Assembly (NCBI RefSeq): GCF_026745355.1 | Contig: NC_079205.1 | Location: 55,882,073 to 55,946,072, forward strand | Origin: Beta vulgaris subsp. vulgaris | Lineage: Eukaryota; Streptophyta; Magnoliopsida; Caryophyllales; Amaranthaceae | Direction of reading: 5' to 3' | Length of the DNA stretch: 64,000 bases | Shown here: positions 23,701 through 34,525 of the stretch, one piece after another | Numbering within the stretch: the first letter of the stretch is position 1 | Layout of the letters: every line of letters starts with the position of its first letter | Program-made: the position numbers and the translations under genes | Notes under the pieces: generated by a model | Databases searched by the model: none | Told to the model about the DNA's origin: nothing | The model's input: the letters and a program-made list of their open reading frames with translations, nothing else

Positions 23701-25265
23701 GAGTGTAAGGGAACCATATAGTTACAGAGAAGCAAGTACTCACAAGGAATGGGTAGCAACAATGAAAGAGGAACTCAATGCCATTGAGAAGAATGAAACT
23801 TGGGAGATTACAGAACTTCCTGAAGGACACAAGGCCATAGACACCAAATGGGTGTATAAGGTGAAGTTCAGACCAGATGGAACAGTGGAAAGGTTGAAAG
23901 CAAGATTGGTTGTGAGGGGAGATAAGCAAGTGGAAGGAAAGGACTATAGAGCCACTTTTTCCCCTGTGGCAAAATTTGCTACAGTAAGATTAATGATTGC
24001 ATTAGCAACTGGTAGAGATTGGCACCTACACCAGTTGGACATCAACAATGCTTTCCTCCATGGGCATTTGGAGGAAGCAGTGTACATCAAAGTGCCAGAT
24101 GGTTATGAGGGAGTGTCGCCTAGAAAGGTGTGCAAGCTAAGAAAAAGCTTGTACGGGCTTAAGCAGGCATCGAGACAATGGAACTTGGAACACAAGAAGC
24201 TGGTAGTGGAACATGGTTTCAAGCAATGTGAGAGAGATAGTTCTCTTTTTGTCAAGAAGAAAAGAGAGGTATTGCATGATCTTAGTATATGTAGACGATC
24301 TTATCATGACAGGAGATGATGAAGATGAAATTACAGAAATGAAGGCAAAACTTGATAAAGCTTTCACTATCAAGGATCTAGGGAAGCTTAGGTATTTTTT
24401 GGGAATAGAAGTAGCCAGGGGAAGTAGGGGAACCTTGATTAATCAAAGAAAATATGCCTCTGACATTGTGAAGGATGCTGGAATGGATCAATGTAATCCT
24501 GTACATTTCCCATTTCCCATTTCCAAAGGGAGTGAAACTCTCAACTGAATTAGGAGAAAAATTGGAAGATGTTGAAGAATATAGAAGATTGGTGGGGAGA
24601 CTGTTGTACCTCAACCTCTCTAGACCTGACCTTACTTTCTCAGTGCAGCAGCTGAGTCAGTATGTTAGCTGTCCCAGGAAGCCTCATATGCAGGCAGCAT
24701 TACATGTTGTGAAATACATCAAAGGGACTCTTGATCTGGGATTGTTTTATCCTAGAACGAATGGGCACCAAGTCATTGGGTATAGTGATGCAGACTGGGG
24801 CACTTGTGCGTACAGTGGAAGATCCCTTAGAGGATATTGTGTTTTCCTAGGATCATCTCTCATTTCCTGGAAAACAAAGAAACAAAAAGTGGTATCAAAA
24901 TCCTTCTGTGAAGTCGAATTGAGAAGCATGTCCCAAACCACAAACGAGCTAGTATGGGTTGCAGGAATTTTCGAAGACTTGGGATTAGATGTACCTCAAC
25001 CTATCACTCTATACTGTGATAACAAGGCTGCTACATATATAGCACACAATCCAGCATTTCATGAAAGGACCAAGCATTTAAAATTGGATTGCTACTACAT
25101 CAGAGAGAACATTGAAAGTGGTTTTCTCACCACTGCTCATGTTAAAACCACTCTCCAGCTTGCTGATATTCTTACCAAGTCTTTATCCACTGCTCAGCAT
25201 CATTTCTTATCATCCAAGTCGGGACTTGTTTCTCTTGCACAAGTCCAACTTGAAGGGGGGGGGGG
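20795..25265 (+). pseudogene. copia gag-pol polyprotein, broken
   Basis: Gag (UBN2/retrotransposon-gag type) starts at 20795 or at the second ATG, 20804. The zinc knuckle CEHCNKRGHTKDGC is near 21630. Protease: WIIDSGASDHM near 21975. Integrase: an HHCC zinc finger with CDTCC near 22515, then DLWGPYR, SDNGTE (about 22795) and QNGRVERKHRH. RT: QLDINNAFLHGHL near 24035, GLKQASRQWN, YVDDLIMTGDD near 24290. RNase H: GYSDADWG near 24780, LYCDNKAA near 25010, HERTKHLKLD. Breaks: an in-frame TAA at 21017-21019, a one-base-type frameshift in the A-rich stretch near 24255-24270 just before YVDD, and a 7-bp tandem duplication (TTCCCAT) near 24510-24525. The usual SSAEAEY-type RNase H motif has decayed to KSFCEVELRSM. 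Between breaks the reading is clean (1,085 codons in one block). Confidence 0.95.
25253..25265 (+). other. Polypurine tract
   Basis: AA followed by 11 G immediately before the 3' LTR serves as the plus-strand primer site. The G-run length also sets whether the pol stop codon is in frame. Confidence 0.85.
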
Positions 25266-25553
25266 TGAAGAACTATACATAATTAGGTTTGTGTTAATTA
25301 TAATCTTTTATGTATCATTTAGTTTTATAGCTAGTAAATATGCTGTAATGAGTGGTGTGTATAAGTTAGTTTTCTTTCTCTCTTATTAAGCTGGATATAG
25401 GGGTTGTATAGTATGTGCTGGCATACTACTGTAAATGTTGGGGTTGAGAGCCTCAATCAAAATCAGCCTCCATTTATTTTATTCCTTCAGATAACCTGAG
25501 AGAAAACTTCCTACAACAAGGGAAGAAGATCAAAGTTTAATCTTTTTTGTTCA
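25266..25553 (+). repeat. copia 3' LTR (288 bp, 63-bp deletion)
   Basis: Matches the 5' LTR except for loss of the segment corresponding to about 20463-20525. In the 5' LTR that segment is bracketed by two TAGGGT copies (20462-20467 and 20525-20530), so slippage or recombination between 6-bp direct repeats explains it. The lost segment includes the TATA-like motif. Confidence 0.93.
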
Positions 25554-25672
25554 AGTAATATGTATTTTTGTTAGTTTTAGAAATACAAAACTAAAGATAT
25601 ATGTCCTCAAAGTTTTGCATTGGCATGTATGAAAAGTGTAAGTGTATAGATTAAAATGAAACGAATGGAGTA

Positions 25673-27538
25673 TATTATAAATGTTATTGGTTTATATTCT
25701 ATTAGTTTCTTTATGACAATAATATGCAATGGTTAACATAAACACAAAATTTGTCAAAACTAAGAATGAAGTGGTGTATAAATTGCATGTTGATTACTCA
25801 AACACTATATTGTAGTATAATCAAGTAATGGAGTGAAAAAATTTCAGTAGTAGAACAAGTCATAACGTAGAATAACAAATACAACTGGAAAGTGGTGCAT
25901 ACATGCTGGAAACTATTAGATCTCTCCTGAAAGTATATTGATCAATACCTGCTGGAGTATCTTGCAAGAGCTAGCAGGTGGATATATGCTCCTTTGAAGG
26001 GAAGGGATCACTTTTCTTTATTAATTAGTATGCAGGTGCTCATGATGAATTAGATTATATGCTTATTCCGATCACAGCTCACCAGTTATATATGATGATC
26101 AATATATATTAATATGACTACATCAAAGTTAGATAAATGTTTTCTTTCTTAAAGCTTAAAAGTATAGTCTGATTTATAGGACGATGGAAAGTCTCATATG
26201 GTAATGCCTTTTGCTATCTAGTATCTACCCACGTAGATCTTTTTCTTACCCAAATTACTGTAGTATTTTTAGATATATATTAATAACTAGGTGGTAATTT
26301 CTTTTGGTGTAGAGAACCACAAGGGTAATTGATGTAGACGAGATTTGATCATAGGTCTTGGGTGTCATCTCCCAATACTTTAACCAACTAATCTAGTTGA
26401 CATTTCCTTTAATAAGCGATAATGAATGAGGATAATATGTTTTTACTTGTATAAAATGGATCTCGAAAACTAAAATTTAAATCAAATTTCGATTTTGAAT
26501 ATGGATAGGATCCAGATTTGAGACATCAAATTCAAAAATTTGAGGATTCAAATCCTATAAGCTGGATTTGGGTGTACAACACTAGATTCTGATCTATATA
26601 TCTAGTGCAAGATTTATGATCTTTTAACATCCCTACCTGTAGGTAAAAAGAGTACTTTGTGGGAACTAATTTTACCAAACAACGTTGGATCTCATCAAAG
26701 CCTCACACATCCACCCATTATCTAAACTTGGTTTGATCAAGCTTGGTTCAATCCAACCTAGTGCGCGCATACTTCTAGAGTGAATTAATTAAAAGATGAA
26801 GTATAACCTAACCTTACAAGTTACATCATGCATGCTCTTGAATAAAATATCACACACCACTATGAATTTATGATGTACAGGTACAATCTACAATGATTGT
26901 GAAAACTAGTATGATGGATAGTTGGCGAAATGAAGTATGGTTTAAGCCAAATAGCCAATGCATGGATTGTAACGTGACAGTGTACAGAACATTAAATTCC
27001 ACATAATAGAGCAAAGAGTCCTCTTCCCCTATCCCTATTTCAAATTTCATCCATAACCGGCCAAAAAACATCAAATACTTGTTTATATTTTCAATTATTT
27101 GGGAAAGAGGTAAAGTCCAAAATTAATTGTACAACAAATTCTTTGTACGAAGCTCCTTTCAAGTCTAAGAGTAACATGGCTATATTTGTGGGTTGCTTGC
27201 TTGCTTTTGACTTAATGTAACATTTTAGGCATTTTTCTTAGCTATACTAAATACTATTCAATTGTCAGTGTCACCACTTACCACACCCTTGCCAATTGTC
27301 ATGCAACTAAGAAAGCGCATGTAATCTTGTAAACTAAAGAAGATTACGTGAAAGAAAATATTGTAGTTATTAATCTGTATAATCAAAGTTAACATTATAT
27401 TGAATATGCACTAATAACATAATTAAGTTGCTGATATGTCATGAAGCTATAAGTTAAAGTTTAAGTAAAATTCTTGATCTCTTGCATGATTTGTTAGGCA
27501 GTCATTTTATGTGAAATTTACCCATTCAAATCATATCA
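25673..27538. other. AT-rich spacer
   Basis: No gene recognised. A SINE-like remnant lies inside it at about 26290-26400. Confidence 0.45.
26290..26400 (-). mobile_element. SINE-like remnant
   Basis: On the minus strand, TAGTTGGTTAAAGTATTGGG (box-A-like) lies near 26390 and GATCAAATCTCG (box-B-like) near 26350 with tRNA spacing. No poly(A) or target duplication is visible. Tentative. Confidence 0.4.
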
Positions 27539-27540
27539 TA

Positions 27541-27799
27541 CTTCCTCCGTTTAGAAATAGTTGCACCATTTCTATTTTGTGCACTATTCACATCTTACAC
27601 TTAAATTGTCTTTGGTGATTTATATTTTAGGAAAAACATAGTCATGTGGGATCTTGTTAGATTTGTCTCGATGTAAATTTTTTTAATATCAACTTTTTAT
27701 GATTTTTACTTATTGATAATTAAAGATATTAATGGTTGAAATCATACATCGGCATGCGTGAAAAGTAGAAATGGTGCAACTATTTCTAAACGGAGGAAG
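27541..27799. mobile_element. Stowaway-like MITE, 259 bp, near-perfect terminal repeats
   Basis: The ends are complementary over more than 30 bp (left CTTCCTCCGTTTAGAAATAG, with the exact inverse at the right end). TA duplicates at 27539-27540 and 27800-27801. The three TIR-bounded copies in this window (20141, 27541, 53162) have the same length and core. Confidence 0.93.
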
Positions 27800-27801
27800 T
27801 A

Positions 27802-29092
27802 TTATACATTGATTTGGTGGCAGAATTAGATACGATGAAATGTATGTCACATCCAATAATAAATCAGTTTTAGCCCCTAATTTTACATCTACTAAAAATA
27901 GTTTCAATCCAATATACATAATACGAATTTCTAAACAAAAAACTAGTTCTACCTCTCTAAAAAGAAGTAGTTCTAATAAGTATAAATTCGATTGGTAAAA
28001 TCTAGGTTAACCAATAGAATTTAGGTGAAGTGAACATGATCTTGCAGACAATAAAAAAATTTGAAGTTAGGGTTTATATCGTTTTTGAAACATATATTTT
28101 TTTATATAGATAATTCTTTAAGAACAAATGATATTTTTTCACGAGCTATTATGACTTAAGCACATCGAAGAATATACATACCATTGTTGATTATTCACAT
28201 ATAACAATAAAAGACAAGTAGTCAATTTGATGAACTTTAAGATGACATTGATTGGGAGAAATCACCTTTTCAACTAAAAGTATAAATTACAATGATATCC
28301 AATTCTAAATCTTACCGACATGGTGGCACAAACTAATTTGGTAATTACACTTGTACATATATAATGAACTAAAATGATATCTACTGAATTGAAAATTTAA
28401 TTTTACTTACTAAAATTGATAGTTTACTACTGTAAATCGAACTTTTCTAATTGAAACTAATTTTCACTAATGAAATCTGATAACTTTCTAATCTCTAGCA
28501 TAATTATCATAAGATTATTGATTTTTGTTGATTAGATTAATTGAAATTGACTTTTTTTGGTCAAAACTGATTTTTAGTTATCAAAAATGATTTTGAGTTT
28601 GTCTTGTAAGAGAGTAAAGAGACCGCCTATGTTTAAATTAAAATTAGGCAATAGTAAGCCCAATACTAAAAAGAGAATTAGTCAAATAGTGACTACTTTA
28701 ATTTCTTTTGCTGACTAGTTTAATCCATTTAGTTACTAGGTCTACTTTTATGTTAAAATTAGACCGTCTCTTTTAATAACTTTTGAATGATTTTTACTTA
28801 GTATCCCAGTCCCAAAATAAATGCAACGATTAGATTGGCATATTTGTCAATAATGCACAATTTGAAATTTAAAAATTTAATTTGTCGAAAATATACATTA
28901 AGATATATGTAAAAACATTTTATATATTAAAAAAAAATTTATGGTCAAAATAAAGCATCTAAATGCAAGAAAAAGTCAAATTATTATATTTATTTTGGGA
29001 TTGAGACATTTTTCTAAGGTAAAATAAACAAAGTCTATAACCATGAGACTATTTAAAATTTGAAAGATGATTGCTCAAGAAATCTTAATAAA
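27802..29092. other. AT-rich spacer
   Basis: No gene or bounded element recognised on either strand. Confidence 0.45.
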
Positions 29093-29354
29093 CTAGTTAT
29101 TAGGCTCGGGCTATGCCCCGGGTAAGAAAATTTTCATTTATTAATATTGTACTTTGATATGATAGCACTAAATACTACTTGGTCTAGTGGTTAAAACTTT
29201 AGTACATGAACTTGAGGTCACGGGATCAAAACCTATACTATGCAATTTCTAATTTTTTTATTGTACATGGATTACATGATCTACAACTCCCTAGGGAGAG
29301 CGCCATGTGGCACCATTCCTGATTTACGCACGCCTTTTAATATATTAGTATAGA
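29093..29354 (-). mobile_element. Short non-autonomous Helitron-like element with internal tRNA-like boxes
   Basis: On the minus strand it starts TCTATACTAATATATTAAAA and ends with a GC hairpin (CCCGGGGCATAGCCCGAG) followed by TAATAACTAG. It is flanked by A on the 5' side and T on the 3' side, as expected for Helitron insertion into AT without target duplication. It is 262 bp and non-coding. Internally, on the plus strand, TTGGTCTAGTGG (about 29180) and GGGATCAAAACC (about 29222) look like pol III boxes A and B. Confidence 0.75.
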
Positions 29355-30166
29355 TATTGATGATAAAGCAGGTCATCACTTTTTATCATAACTTAATTTG
29401 AGGATATAACTCGAATACGATGATAGCCCATTTCTAAAGAGAAACTTAGGAAATTCAAATCAATCCAACCCAAATTTAAATAGAATTATGAAAATCAAAT
29501 TGACTCGAGAATTCAATTGAACTACACTCGATTGATGAACATATAATTAGAGGTGTAAGTAGATTTAACTAGATTGGACTTTGTCAAATCCAAATCCAGC
29601 CCAAAGTCTTTTGGACTTGAGAAATTGAGTCTGAGTCCGATCCAAATATTTTTTGATTCTAGTCCAGTCTAGTCCGATAATTTTTTCTTGAGTCTGAATC
29701 CAGTCCGATAATTTTTTCTTGAGTCCGAATCCAGTCCATTCTAGTCCAATTATTATATATTTTTTCGATTTAGATTCAATGATTCACAACGTGGTCTCAT
29801 AGTTGAATTTGAAAAATTAAGCTTATTATATCCATTACATAAAATAAGTCACATATATTTTATAAATATTATATATATATATATAATATTTATATATAAA
29901 ATATATTTGGACTAGACTGGACTTATTAGGGTGAGTCCAAATCCAGTCCGAAAATATTTGGACTTGAAAATTTGAGTCCCAGTCCAATCCAGTCTAACAA
30001 ATTTTGACTGAACTGAATTGGACTCTGGACTTTTCTTATTCCGCTTACCACTAGGGGAAAAAAAAGGAAGGGCTACGGAGGAAGGGTTGCGCTTTTTCTA
30101 AAAGCGCAGCCCTACATAGCAGAAGGGCTGCGCCTTTTAAAAAAGCGCAGCCCTACTAAGTGAAGG

Positions 30167-32837
30167 TGTAACAGCCAGTAAATAATAAATAATTAATGCA
30201 CGATTAAGTAGCTTAACTCGGGAAATTTAAATGTGATCGTACGTAAGTATTCGTATGATAAGTTGTGTGTAAAAATAATTTGTGCTTTTGTGTAATTAGT
30301 ATTTAGAAGGGATTATGTAAAGATAATAATATTATCAAATTATGTGTAAACACTTAGGATCGATATATTATTTTAAGAAGTTGAGTTGTGAAAATTGAGG
30401 GCTATTGGAAGATAGAAATTATGTTCAACTATTAAGCAAATTAACGGTTACGCTTAATAGAATGGACTTTAGAATTTCATTGAGAGTATGAGGTTAGGTA
30501 TATCAAGTAAATTTTATGATGAGGATTATAATAAGAACAATTGTGGGGTCTTAGAATACTAACATATGGTATATTATAAGATTTGGAGTCATATTAAGAC
30601 AAATGAGAAGAGCTGGAAAATTCTGAAATGCACCTAGTAGAATGGAGTCCCATTAAACCACTTAATTGTGTCGATCAAGGCTGGGATTATATACCTATAC
30701 CTCCCTCACATACACCTCCATACTTCACATAATTTTCATCACTGAATTCCCACAAAAACCCACTGCCCAAAACTCTTTCTCTCTCTTCCCCTTACACGCC
30801 ATTTCTAGCGGTACAAGCAGAGGAGTCTTCTGCTTCTGTTTTCTCGAAATTTTCCTCAATAACTCTAGCATGCAAGACCTGATCTTCATTATATACATAT
30901 AGGAGCATACTGGGTAGCCAAGAAATCATTCGTTCAAGGTCAAGAAGCTCAAGAAAAAGAGACATCTTCCTCAACCAGAAAAACAGTAGGTATGTTGATT
31001 TGTTTGGGTAAATTGAGGTACTTTCCCTAAGTCAATCCTTATGAATTTTTGTGTGAATATAAATAGGTGTTTAAGGATTCCAAGAAGGTAAAAATCTCGT
31101 CCAAAGGAGAAGGAGAGGTTGGATTATTGCTGTTAGAAGTGAAGGTACACATAAAACACTCCATTTGGAAACATAGTTTATACAAAAATTTGGTAAAATT
31201 GTTGAGAACGATTTTAAGGAGGATTTTCTTGATTCTAGATGATTAATATCTACTGCATGTTAGTATTTGATAAGGATTAATCATTGAATATTCAAAAATT
31301 AAGTGGAAAAGCATGTTCTTTCACTACATTATAACTAGTTATGTGATTTTTGTTGTTTTTTTTTTCATGAACTTTTGTGTGTGATTGGGAATTGAATTGT
31401 TTGGAATGAAGTTGGTTGATGGAACAGTAGGGTAAGTGATTATTAAGAGGTTGCATGTGTAGGTATCATGATTTTAAGAACATCCTTAATTGCTAGTTGA
31501 TTTTTACACTAAAAAGGTGACTAAACTACCCTAGTTTTCCATGTTTTTATGAAGTTATGCTTAGCAAATGATAAGTGGAAGTTTTAAAGGATTATCTTAA
31601 AAGTTTTTATCACTAAGCTACTGTATTTTAGTATTAGGACTTGTTTAAAGATCTTTCTTATTTAATGACATACCAAAGTAGAAGAATTTCACCTTAAAAA
31701 CCGCATTTTAGACACGAATGTATTTTAGTTTTGCGTGAGAAGTTGGATAAATAATTTTCTTTACAAATGAGGAGATTTCCAGTAGGTTTAAGGTTGAAGA
31801 ACTCCACTTATTAAGTTAATGTTCAATTGAGATTCAAGCTAAGTACATCCTGGCTTCCGAAAAACATTCTTTTTCCTTAACATAACTTAAGTTCTTTAAA
31901 AAAAAGGGATTAGATGAGCAACTCTTGATTTTGATATGATATATTGCACCTCAAATTATCACTTAACTACTGTCATAACCATCTTCAACCATTCTTATTG
32001 AAGTAATTAACAGTTTTCTTTCAATCACCGAACATTGGTGACTTGTTTCGAAATTGTGATAAATGGTTTTGAACTCTTTTTGCGTATAGAAGAGGAATGT
32101 GTGTATATGTGTAAGGACATGTCCTATTTAAGCTTGCAAGCGAGTAAAAGTAGGAGTTTAACTCCGAATTGTGTGGAGGTTTGCACTTAGGTGCACCTCA
32201 ATGTGTGAACTCTTCTTCTTACGCATAACTAGAAAACCGTTTTGACTTTGTGTGTGTATTGAGAAGTTTGTGATTATCTTTTAAACACTAAATTATGGAA
32301 ATTCATGATGAGATGATTTTTTTTTAAACATGGATTTTGCAAAGTAAATTGGGATTGTGAATACATTTTATTCTCAACCACCATAATTATCCTTGGGGTT
32401 AATATGTGTACCAGCGTAAGCTGATTTTTCTTTCTTCTTTTTGTTCTATGAACCTGTCCTGGTGGGGGCAGATTTTTGTGCAGGAACTAGCAAACTAAGG
32501 TAATCTGAGGGAAGAGCGAATATGAAGTCATGTCCCAACTATCATAGCAGATGCAAGCTTGAACATGATCACCTTTTGAGATTTACTTCTGTTTATGAAT
32601 ACTGTTTAAACTTATGATTTAAAATCTTATTTTGGGTTTGTAATAACTAAATAAATTTTCATGTGTGATGAATGTTTGATTTAAGTGTAGCTCGTAGAGT
32701 CAATCCAGCCATATTAATGGGTTGACTCCAGCAGGTGACAGCCTCCGTAACGTTTGATTATGCTCTTGCTTCCACTATTGCTAGAAAGTATAGTTTTTAA
32801 TTAATATTTAACATAAGCTAGGGCGGGGGCTATTACA
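30167..32837 (+). mobile_element. Solo LTR, probably Ty3/gypsy, 2.67 kb
   Basis: Begins TGTAACAGCC and ends GGGGGCTATTACA, with a 5-bp duplication GAAGG (30162-30166 and 32838-32842) lying exactly within a CACTA subterminal repeat. No gag-pol inside, so it is one LTR left after recombination. Long LTRs with TGTAACR...YGTTACA-like ends are usual for plant Ty3/gypsy chromoviruses; the lineage is an inference. Confidence 0.85.
30687..30693 (+). promoter_or_regulatory. Putative LTR TATA box
   Basis: TTATATA followed by a C/T-rich leader (CCTCCCTCACATACACC), typical of an LTR promoter and start site. Short frames just downstream (30666-30902) are probably leader sequence and not a gene. Confidence 0.5.
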
Positions 32838-33369
32838 GAAGGGCTGCGCTTTTTTAAAAGGCGCATCCCTTCTGCTATGTAGGGCTGCGCTTTTTAAAAA
32901 AAGCGCAGCTCTTCCTGAAAAAATTTGAAATTGCGAAATCGCAGGCTTTGAAATATTGAGCGGGGATTCGTCAAATATATTATCCCTCATTCTCTCTCCT
33001 CTCTCACGTCCCTCATTATTCCTTTCCTCCTTCTCTCTCATCTTCTCTTCTTACTCATCCTCTCTTCTCTCTCAAAAACTCCCATAAACATTTGCGACAA
33101 AAACCTTGAAATGATTTGCACTAAACATGGCGACGGAGTCCGATTGCCTATTGTGATACCTTTTCGGAAGTGGAACGGGCCAACGAGTCAAACTCACTGC
33201 TATGCCGTGATGTTTAGGCTTTTTAAGCCATCCGTTTCGTTTAAGCCTCCAAATAGGCATTTTAAGTTTTTCCGAAATTTTTTTTCCCTTAAATTATGTA
33301 TTAGGGTTTTGTTTTATGTATTTAAACATTATTAGGTTAATGTTTGGAGGTAGTTCTTGTATTTTCAAA

Positions 33370-33575
33370 TCTATAATGTTCTTGTATACGTCTCTTTGTT
33401 TATATATTTTGATTAATGTTCTTGTATACTTCTCTTTGTTTTGATTAATGTTCTTGTATACTTCTCTTTGTTTATTTTGATTAATGTTCTTGTATACTTC
33501 TCTTTGTATATAATTTCTTGTATTTTCATCTTTGTTTTGATTAATGTTCTTGTATACTTCTCTTTGTATATTAGT
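33370..33575 (+). repeat. Minisatellite, TGTTCTTGTATACTTCTCTT units
   Basis: About five units of roughly 25-50 bp, each with GATTAATGTTCTTGTATACT and CTCTTTGT, lie inside the CACTA element. They explain the hydrophobic Leu/Phe-rich open frames at 33441-33787. Confidence 0.8.
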
Positions 33576-34525
33576 TTTTGTTCCTTTTTTTCATTTTCGT
33601 TTCATTTTTTTTTTGTTTTGGGTTTAGTATTTTCGTTTCGTTTCGTTTCTCTTCTCTTCTGTTTAATTTCAGAAAATGTGAGATTATGAGTGAAAAAAAG
33701 TCAAAAAAAAAAAATTTTTTTTTTATTTTTTTTTTGGTAGGAAGGGTTGCGCTAGTTAGGAAAAAGCGCAGCCCTTCTAGCTCATAAGGGCCGCGCTTTT
33801 TCCTAACTAACGCAACCCATCTAAGCTCGAAGGGCTGCGCTTTTTCCTAACTAGCGCAGCCCTTCTAGCTTAAGGGATGCGCTTTTCTAGCGCAGCCCTA
33901 CTTAAAAAGTGAAGGGCTGCTACTGAAAGGGCTGCTGTCAAAAAGCGCAGCCCTACAGGCCTTTTTCAGCGCGACCCTTCATCATTTTTCCACTAGTGTA
34001 CCCCTTACGTATAACACCGATTTTAAACCTTAAAATCAGGCACCTGATTGAACACATAGTTGACTTGACCAAAAGCAAGAATCGAATTACGAATACGAAT
34101 TCATTCATTCAACATCAACACTACATTTCTTGACCTGATTAGGGTGTGTTCTCTTCAACTTAAAATTTAAGTTTCAGATCCAATAAGTTCAGATAAGTTG
34201 CAATCATATCCAATCAGAGCAATTAGTTCCAATCAGGTCTAATAAGGTCCAATAAATTCCAATCAGGTGCAATAAGTTCCAATCAGGTCTAATAAGGTCC
34301 AATAAATTCTAATCAGGTGCAATAAGTTTCAATCAGGTCAAGTAAGGTCCAAACAGTCAATGTTTAATAAATATTTGTATTACTGTCCATTATTTTATCA
34401 TTCATATCATTATTAGTTGATTATGTTATTATTAGAATTTTAATTAAAGTACCAGAATGATTATATAGTATTATACTTGTGTTATTGTCTATTATTTTAT
34501 TAAATATTTTTATTATTGTTTATTA

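Larger units (their letters stand above)
20289..25553 (+). mobile_element. Ty1/copia LTR retrotransposon with both LTRs
   Basis: Complete structure: 5-bp target duplication AGTAA (20284-20288 and 25554-25558), TG...CA LTRs, an initiator-Met-tRNA-type primer-binding site, gag-pol in Ty1/copia order (protease, integrase, RT, RNase H), a G-rich polypurine tract and the 3' LTR. gag-pol carries one stop and two frameshifts, so the element is defective. The LTRs are very alike apart from one 63-bp deletion, which suggests a fairly recent insertion. The lineage within copia (Ale/Ivana type possible) is not resolved by eye. Confidence 0.95.
20141..25670. mobile_element. Stowaway-like MITE split by a copia insertion
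   Basis: Left part 20141-20288 begins CTTCCTCCGTTTTATTTTAA. Right part 25559-25670 ends ATTAAAATGAAACGAATGGAG. TA flanks both ends (20139-20140 and 25671-25672). Removing the copia and one copy of its duplication leaves 260 bp. It shares internal sequence (GTCATGTGGGATCTTGTTAG) with the 259-bp copies at 27541 and 53162, so it is one family. Confidence 0.85.
30049..33998. mobile_element. Non-autonomous CACTA element interrupted by a solo LTR
   Basis: Ends CACTAGGGGAAAAA and TTTTTCCACTAGTG with a 3-bp target duplication TAC (30046-30048 and 33999-34001), diagnostic of CACTA/En-Spm. Without the inserted LTR it is about 1.27 kb. Subterminal regions (30065-30160, 32843-32920, 33738-33985) are arrays of AAGGGCTGCGCTTTTT and its inverse, forming many hairpins, like the transposase-binding repeats of CACTA elements. 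No transposase code was found; small frames at 33072-33335 resemble nothing known. Confidence 0.92.
29548..34007. mobile_element. hAT-type MITE split by a CACTA insertion
   Basis: Left part 29548-30048 begins TAGAGGTGTAAG and is rich in GGACTTGAG/GTCCAGTC repeats. The right end is only CCCTTA at 34002-34007 beyond the CACTA. The 8-bp flanks CATATAAT and CGTATAAC agree at 6 positions. The same architecture is seen intact at 35637-36208. Confidence 0.65.

Noticed and set aside
20917..24941. Minus-strand open frames of 74-139 codons
   Set aside because: All are shadows of the copia gag-pol reading on the plus strand.
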